Shown: piece by piece, positions 59,374 to 64,000 of the stretch
Numbering within the stretch: position 1 is the first letter of the stretch
Layout: each line of letters begins with the position of its first letter
Notes under the pieces: generated by a model
The model's database searches: none
What the model was told of the DNA's origin: nothing
The model's input: only the letters and a program-made list of their open reading frames with translations
Program-made: the position numbers and the translations under genes
Origin: [Eubacterium] cellulosolvens LD2006
GTDB lineage: Bacteria; Bacillota; Clostridia; Lachnospirales; Lachnospiraceae
Assembly: GCF_000621585.1 (NCBI RefSeq)
Contig: NZ_JHXY01000005.1
Coordinates: 62,001-126,000 of the forward strand
DNA length: 64,000 nt
Reading direction: 5' to 3'

Positions 59374-60954
59374 TTATACTGCCGCTTTGAAGAACCTGGC
59401 CTTCATCGCATATTCCTTCGGTACACGCATTGTCAGCAGGTTCGTGTGATCAAAGGCCTTTGAAGTCCTGACCGATACAACCTCAGCCTCACAGATTTTT
59501 TCACCGTTCCTGCCCAGTCCGAAGCCTTTGTCTCCCTGCTTCGGAAGAGGGAAAAATTCGTAAGGAAGCGTGACGGTCGCGCTCTCGTCACTGTGATTTT
59601 CATCCACAAGGAAAATTGCCTGTCCGGAACAGCTTGCCACGCACATGCCGCAGCCGATGCACGCGCTGTTGTCCACGGTGAACGGAAGATTTGTGATATT
59701 GGCACCGATCGAAATGCATCCCTTCGGGCAGGCATCCTGACAGGGGTTACACGGAATATTCTGCGTACACTCGATCACCGGATGAATCTCCGCCCTTGTT
59801 TTCACGCCCGGGAAGCGGACAATCTCTTCATCGGAGACAAAACCCTTCTCCAGCAGATTCTCGGAGATCGCGATTCCCTCCTCTGTTTTCTCAATCTTCT
59901 TTCCTCTGTTCTTCGGAGCGAACATACCCTGACGAAGGCTCTCCAGATTGTCCTTCTGAACCAGAAGAAGGTCTTCCTTTTCTTCCTCATCGCAGTATCC
60001 GAGATATTCCGCCACGCAGATACCGGCCATTTTTCCTTCGATCATGGCAGAGGAAGCTTCCTCGATACCGGAGACATCGCCCGCCGCAAAGACACCGGAG
60101 ACGGAAGTCTCACCGTATTCATCGATGACCGGAACCTGTCCGCCGCGCTTCGGATCATCGACCATCTCACAGCCGGCCATCTTCAGCAACTGGGACATCG
60201 GAGACAGGCCGACCGCCATACAGATCGTGTCGCAGTCAAAATACTTCTCACTTCCTTCAATAGGACGGAAGCGCTCATCCACTTCACTGATCGTGACACC
60301 CGTCACATGATCCTCACCGTGCGCTTTTGTGATCGTGTGTTTCAAATAGAAGGGAACGCCGGTTCTGGCAACTTTGGCAGCATGTACGCCGTAACCTCCG
60401 ATTCTCGGAGCCGCGTCAACCAGAGCAACCACTTCGCAGCCCGCCTGCATGAGCTGGAAAGAGACAACCAGTCCCACGTTTCCGGATCCGAGCATCAGGA
60501 CCTTCTTGCCCGGCTGGATTCCGTGAAGGTTCATCATTGTCTGCGCGGCACCGGCACCGATGACACCCGGAAGGGTCCAGCCCGGGAAGGTAACCATGTT
60601 CTCGGCAGCTCCCGTCGCCACGATAATCGTATCGCCTTTGTAATGAAGAATGTGATCTCCCTGGCGTACACAGATCTCCTTGTCCGGATACAGGCCGATG
60701 ACCGTGGCATTCAGAATAACTTCAACGCCGGCCTCCGCGGCCTCCGCAAGCAGCTCCTCTCCGATATGGAAACCGCGGATCTTCGCGTGATGTTCCTTCG
60801 ATCCGAAGAACTTGTGGATCTGCTTAAACAGCTGTCCGCCCGGCTTCTCATTTTCATCAAAAACCGCTACCGTAATTCCTCTCTTCGCAGCTTCAATTGC
60901 CGCTGACAGTCCGGATGGTCCCGCACCGACTACAATCAATTCATAACGTTTCAT
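59374..60954 (-). CDS. FAD/NAD-binding oxidoreductase with two 4Fe-4S clusters
   Basis: A 526-residue protein. The first 340 or so residues are a pyridine-nucleotide-disulfide-reductase-like flavoprotein (VVGAGPSGLSAAIEA, then MLGSGNVGLVVSFQL, and GVFAAGDVSG). The C-terminal part carries a dicluster ferredoxin: CTQNIPCNPCQDACPKGC and CIGCGMCVASCSG. It resembles the HcnB/alpha subunit of amine dehydrogenases with an added ferredoxin module, so the electrons may enter a ferredoxin pool rather than oxygen. Middle of the operon, with AGGAG before the ATG. Confidence 0.88.
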   Translation of the reverse strand: MKRYELIVVGAGPSGLSAAIEAAKRGITVAVFDENEKPGGQLFKQIHKFFGSKEHHAKIRGFHIGEELLAEAAEAGVEVILNATVIGLYPDKEICVRQGDHILHYKGDTIIVATGAAENMVTFPGWTLPGVIGAGAAQTMMNLHGIQPGKKVLMLGSGNVGLVVSFQLMQAGCEVVALVDAAPRIGGYGVHAAKVARTGVPFYLKHTITKAHGEDHVTGVTISEVDERFRPIEGSEKYFDCDTICMAVGLSPMSQLLKMAGCEMVDDPKRGGQVPVIDEYGETSVSGVFAAGDVSGIEEASSAMIEGKMAGICVAEYLGYCDEEEKEDLLLVQKDNLESLRQGMFAPKNRGKKIEKTEEGIAISENLLEKGFVSDEEIVRFPGVKTRAEIHPVIECTQNIPCNPCQDACPKGCISIGANITNLPFTVDNSACIGCGMCVASCSGQAIFLVDENHSDESATVTLPYEFFPLPKQGDKGFGLGRNGEKICEAEVVSVRTSKAFDHTNLLTMRVPKEYAMKARFFKAAV

Positions 60955-60959
60955 ACCGA

Positions 60960-61277
60960 TCAGCTCCTCTCCAGTGCAGTGACACCATCCTGTGTCTGTA
61001 CAACCATTCCGGCCTCCAAAGGCGTAACGCAGGTACGGATATTGGGTTTTCCGTTAACTACCATGACACAGTCCGTACATCTGCCGATCGCGCAGAAGAG
61101 ACCTCTCGGTTTATGCTCTTTCTTTGTATAGCGGTGAATCATCACACCGTTTGCCTTGAGGGCCATCGCCACCGGTTCGCCTTCACAGCCTGTCATTTCT
61201 TTTCCATCAAAAAAGAAAGTTACTTCCTTTCCCTTTATCGTCTCACCCAAAACCGGATGTTCTGTTATTCTACCCAT
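60960..61277 (-). CDS. (2Fe-2S)-binding protein (HcnA/gamma-subunit-like)
   Basis: A 105-residue plant-type-like ferredoxin with the cluster Cys in LFCAIGRCTDCVMVVNG and the fourth Cys in IRTCVTPLE. This is the small subunit type that pairs with FAD oxidoreductases in HcnABC-like complexes. I chose the ATG at 61277 (GAGG 8 nt upstream). It lies 5 nt before the FAD/4Fe-4S gene, so they are tightly coupled. Confidence 0.88.
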   Translation of the reverse strand: MGRITEHPVLGETIKGKEVTFFFDGKEMTGCEGEPVAMALKANGVMIHRYTKKEHKPRGLFCAIGRCTDCVMVVNGKPNIRTCVTPLEAGMVVQTQDGVTALERS

Positions 61278-61339
61278 ACGCTTTACCTCACGCCTCATTT
61301 GTTCATTTCTATTGTTCGTTTACGTCAGGACACGCCGCC

Positions 61340-61744
61340 TCAGGCGTCTGCCTCATCCGTCTTTACCGCTTCCACCATGATCTCCACAAGCTGCGTCGGC
61401 CGGTTCAGTCTGGTGATCTCAACCATCGTGCACAACGGCTTCACATCGTGGAAAAACTCTGTGTATGCCTCGAGGATCTTTCCCCCCGCCGAGATGTCTG
61501 TCGTATAAATCATGAGGGAGGTGACATCCTTTACCGAAGCTCCTGCCTTCTCCAGGAAATCAATCTGTTTCTGCAGAACATACTTCGTCTGCTCATAGGC
61601 ATCTTCTCCGTAAACACTGCCGTCCGGCTGAACGGAGGTTGTTCCACCGATTTTGATAAAAGGACCAACCTGTACCATTCTCGAATATCCTACTTTTTCC
61701 TCTAACGGCGCGCCTGAGCCGAATTTTTTTCTCTCATACCCCAT
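61340..61744 (-). CDS. RidA family protein lacking the canonical active-site Arg
   Basis: A 134-residue YjgF/YER057c/UK114 protein. The fold signatures are present (IGGTTSVQPDGSVYGEDAYEQ, VTSLMIYTTDI, VEITRLNRP). The Arg of the PARS-type motif, needed for imine deaminase activity in RidA proper, is replaced: PLCTMVEITRL. It heads the operon of amine-oxidising genes, where imine intermediates are expected, but may act by binding rather than hydrolysis. GAGGAGG precedes the ATG. Confidence 0.87.
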   Translation of the reverse strand: MGYERKKFGSGAPLEEKVGYSRMVQVGPFIKIGGTTSVQPDGSVYGEDAYEQTKYVLQKQIDFLEKAGASVKDVTSLMIYTTDISAGGKILEAYTEFFHDVKPLCTMVEITRLNRPTQLVEIMVEAVKTDEADA

Positions 61745-61814
61745 ACAAACACCTCCTCGTTTGTGTTATAATAAGTAAACGCTGACAAATCAGTGTTTCA
61801 TAATTTTTGTTTGC

Positions 61815-61849
61815 AAGGGCGCACAGATTCTTTTTGTGCGCCCTTTTTT
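61815..61849 (+). terminator. Terminator-like hairpin in the lysR leader
   Basis: GGGCGCACA pairs with TGTGCGCCC, followed by six T on the plus strand. No plus-strand gene precedes it, so it is either an attenuator for the downstream lysR gene or a block to divergent transcription. Confidence 0.6.
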
Positions 61850-61888
61850 GTGTTATGGAAATTCCTCCGGAATTTCCATAACACAAAA
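61846..61888 (+). repeat. Dispersed palindromic element, copy A (perfect)
   Basis: TTTTGTGTTATGGAAATTCC, TCC loop and its perfect complement: 20-bp arms without mismatch. The right flank CGCTCCGC is shared with copy B. Confidence 0.85.
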
Positions 61889-61898
61889 CGCTCCGCTG

Positions 61899-61972
61899 GG
61901 ATGCGCACTCGCGCGATGAGTAGATGCTTCGCATCCGCGCTCTGCGCGAGAATGTCGCCAGCGACATTTTTT
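61899..61972 (+). other. Competing hairpins upstream of the second lysR gene
   Basis: GGATGCG (61899) can pair with CGCATCC (61930), while CTCGCGC (61908) can pair with GCGCGAG (61944); the two overlap and are mutually exclusive. A third hairpin, AATGTCGC/GCGACATT followed by TTTT (61951-61972), ends 2 nt before the ribosome site. Confidence 0.45.
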
Positions 61973-61993
61973 GAAAGGAAGTACCGGAATACC

Positions 61994-62887
61994 ATGAACA
62001 AACGCCAGCTGGAATATTTTCTCAAAGTCTACGAACACAAAAGTGTGTCCAAAGCCGCCGCCGGCCTCTTTATTACGCCGCAGGCCCTCAGCAAGACGCT
62101 CTCTTCTCTGGAGAAAGAACTCGGAACCGAGCTGTTCACCCACAAGAGCAATCAGATTCTTCCGACGCCCCAGGCAGCTCTGCTCGCCGCCCACGCCAAG
62201 ACGCTGATCATGGAATATGATCTGATCAGCAATCATCTGTTTTCGTCAAACCCGAAAAAGAAAAATCTGTTTCTTCCCTGCTCCTATGATGTCCCGGATC
62301 TTTTTCCGGCATCCTTCTTTCACAGCTTCGGAACAGATCACACAGATACCGTTCTGAAGATCGTTGAACTTCCGGACACAGATATTCTTGCCCGGCTGGA
62401 CAACGGCGACTGCGAGCTGGCCATCATTTCCGGCCCCCTCGACGCGACGAAGTATCAACTCTTTCCGCTGGTCAGCCTTCCCTTCTGTCTTGTTGTACAC
62501 AAAAATCATCCGCTGGCCGAAAATTCTTCTGTCTCCGTCAAGGATCTGAAGGATATCCCGCTGGTCATCAAAGATTCCGCCAATCCCCTGAGTAACTCCC
62601 AATACTGTGAGCTGCTCAAAAACGGCGCCATGCCGGATATCGTTCTGGAGAGCTCCGATTCCCACCTGATCCACAAGATGGTGATCGAGGATCATGCCGT
62701 GGGCTTAAGTCTTCTCTACCTGGCCAAGAAGATCCGCTCCGACAGAATCCGGATCCTTCCTTTTCAGGAACACTGGTTCACCAAGACCCTGTATCTGGCC
62801 AGTCGGAAGAACGCTGTTCTCAGCTATTCCGCCGCGGCCTTTTCGGAGGCGATCAAAACTTTTATTTCCCTGCAGGCACCGGAGTAA
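61994..62887 (+). CDS. LysR family transcriptional regulator
   Basis: A 297-residue LysR regulator with the DNA-binding domain MNKRQLEYFLKVYEHKSVSK and AAAGLFITPQALSKTLSSLE, then an effector-binding domain. It is divergent from the RidA-led oxidoreductase operon and is its likely regulator; a CTGA-CAAA-TCAG dyad lies in the shared region near 61783. Its leader holds several stacked hairpins. The ATG at 61994 has AAAGGAAG 12 nt upstream; the longer open frame runs through the repeat elements and is not coding. Confidence 0.9.
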   Translation: MNKRQLEYFLKVYEHKSVSKAAAGLFITPQALSKTLSSLEKELGTELFTHKSNQILPTPQAALLAAHAKTLIMEYDLISNHLFSSNPKKKNLFLPCSYDVPDLFPASFFHSFGTDHTDTVLKIVELPDTDILARLDNGDCELAIISGPLDATKYQLFPLVSLPFCLVVHKNHPLAENSSVSVKDLKDIPLVIKDSANPLSNSQYCELLKNGAMPDIVLESSDSHLIHKMVIEDHAVGLSLLYLAKKIRSDRIRILPFQEHWFTKTLYLASRKNAVLSYSAAAFSEAIKTFISLQAPE

Positions 62888-63028
62888 CATCCGATGCCTG
62901 TGAAGTATCTGCCTCCCTGAATCCCGGTGCAACCATCCATCTGTTTTGTCCACTCACGATATATGTCTGCTCACGAAAGACACCATCCCAAACGTGTGCT
63001 CTTCATAAGATTATCACGATCCGCTATT

Positions 63029-64000
63029 TTAATAGAGGTACGGTTCCTCCCAGAGATTCAGCTTTGTTCCGATGCCGAGTTCCACGGCCTTCTCGTAACA
63101 CTTCTTTCCCCAGGCCACATCCTCGACCGGCATTCCGCCGACCGAGTAGATAATTACCTGATCGTCACTCGTTCTTCCCTCTGCCTTGCCGGCAAGAATT
63201 GCTCCGAGGTTCGTGACCTTCTCTTTTTCCAGTTTTCCCTGGCTCACAAGATCCAGCCACAGGCAGCCCGGAATATAGATCGTGTTGTAGGTCGGATACG
63301 GATATTCCTCCGCCCATGCCTCGTAAAGTTTGATGTTGTCGCAGACAAGCTTCGGTTTGCCGCTGTAGATGTACTCGTCCGAGAAATCACAGGATCCCGG
63401 TACACAGAACAGCGCGCCCGGCTTGATCCAGCTCTCGTCCACAAACGGATACTGACTTCTGTCCATTCCCATGGACGTCGATGTCGCGAAGCTCAGGATA
63501 TCCGAACCTCTGACACAGTCTTCCACGCTGTCAACCACCTCGATGGTTTTGAACTGCGGCAGATGCTCTTTTACGTACCGGATGCAGTTATCGATGGAAG
63601 CTCTTCCTCTTCCCTTGATCTTCAGTGTGTCCAGCGTCGGTCTCGCTGCCGCGAAGGTCTCGATCGCTGTGATATTGATAACGCCGGGTCCCACGATTCC
63701 AAGAACCTTCGCGTCCTTCAACGCCAGGTTCTTAACTCCGGCTCCGGGAATTGCCGCGGTCCGGTATGCGGACAGAAGGTTCGCCGACATGAAGGCCATC
63801 GGTGCTCCGGTATCTTTGTCATTGAGCGTCACGGTGAGGATCGATCTGGGAAGTCCCTTCTCCCTGTTCTCCACGTTTGAACCGTACCACTTCATTCCCG
63901 CCATATCGGTTGCTCCTCCGACGTAGGCCGGCATCGCCATGAACCGCCGGTCCGGTCCGTTCTTCGGCATGTTCGGGAAGATCGGGTTGTCCGGAAACGT
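63029..64000 (-). CDS. Ornithine cyclodeaminase/mu-crystallin family protein (5' end beyond window)
   Basis: The last 323 codons are visible; the frame stays open to the right edge and a start is not seen. The OCD/mu-crystallin fold is shown by the Rossmann motif VLGIVGPGVINITAIETF, ANLLSAYRTAA and SDILSFATSTS. Family members reduce or cyclise imines and amino acids with NAD(P). It is convergent with the LysR gene and near the amine-oxidising operon, so it may act on the imine product; some clostridial homologs are annotated as tyramine oxidase subunit B. Specific substrate unknown. Confidence 0.87.
   Translation of the reverse strand, partial: TFPDNPIFPNMPKNGPDRRFMAMPAYVGGATDMAGMKWYGSNVENREKGLPRSILTVTLNDKDTGAPMAFMSANLLSAYRTAAIPGAGVKNLALKDAKVLGIVGPGVINITAIETFAAARPTLDTLKIKGRGRASIDNCIRYVKEHLPQFKTIEVVDSVEDCVRGSDILSFATSTSMGMDRSQYPFVDESWIKPGALFCVPGSCDFSDEYIYSGKPKLVCDNIKLYEAWAEEYPYPTYNTIYIPGCLWLDLVSQGKLEKEKVTNLGAILAGKAEGRTSDDQVIIYSVGGMPVEDVAWGKKCYEKAVELGIGTKLNLWEEPYLY

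Noticed and set aside
1-64000. CRISPR arrays, prophage or IS transposases
   Set aside because: No regularly spaced direct repeats, no cas genes, and no integrase, transposase or phage structural proteins among the open frames.

Overview
This 64 kb window looks like a chromosomal segment of an anaerobic, low-to-moderate GC member of the Clostridia, most like a gut or rumen Lachnospiraceae. The clues are the rimP-nusA-ylxR-ylxQ-infB-rbfA operon, a compact dcw cluster led by mraZ, murT/gatD, desulfoferrodoxin, a GH9 cellulase lipoprotein, a GH3 beta-glucosidase with reversed domain order, a DUF6382-FHA protein and a TadZ/CpaE-like ATPase. Nearly all genes are on the minus strand. No phage, IS transposase, CRISPR array or rRNA is visible. 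One tRNA (Arg, ACG) is present. Species assignment is inference.

Layout. 1-5.7 kb: translation operon (rbfA 5' end, infB, ylxQ, ylxR, nusA, rimP). 5.7-9.0 kb: MscS channel and a GlgB-like protein that has lost catalytic residues. 9.3-13.2 kb: ftsH, greA, M18 aminopeptidase. 13.5-17.5 kb: B12-binding radical SAM protein, NCS2 permease with a structured leader RNA, YcxB-like protein. 17.6-20.4 kb: SleB-like secreted hydrolase, GntR regulator overlapping ispE. 20.5-24.5 kb: plsC, GDPD, mgtE, tRNA-Arg, desulfoferrodoxin. 24.6-31.3 kb: an operon of aroD (long acidic N-terminal extension), DUF6382-FHA protein, CpaE-like ATPase and GH9 cellulase, with aroE divergent from aroD. 31.4-41.2 kb: cell division and wall cluster mraZ-rsmH-ftsL-PBP-mraY-murD-ftsQ-ftsZ, lacking ftsW, murG, murE/F and ftsA. 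FtsQ carries an unusual insertion with three DxDGDG repeats. 41.3-48.2 kb: secreted C39-like peptidase and a murT-gatD-GH3 operon. 48.4-55.4 kb: CYTH protein, two-component system, small RelA/SpoT protein, MetE-like methyltransferase with divergent LysR, ychF. 55.5-64 kb: an inferred amine/imino-acid oxidation locus: APC permease, divergent PII protein, FAD oxidase, BFD-type 2Fe-2S protein, FAD/4Fe-4S oxidoreductase, 2Fe-2S protein and RidA-like protein as one operon, with a divergent LysR and an ornithine-cyclodeaminase-family gene running off the right edge.

Intergenic DNA is rich in structure. There is a dispersed family of about 45-bp palindromes (five copies), a 198-bp near-perfect inverted repeat, hairpins sitting at predicted transcription starts, an MraZ operator of four abutting 10-bp repeats, and an 11-base C/G tract just upstream of the mraY promoter. 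Promoters were found by eye, as -35/-10 pairs with 16-17 bp spacing. All functional calls come from reading protein motifs and order; no database search was run.
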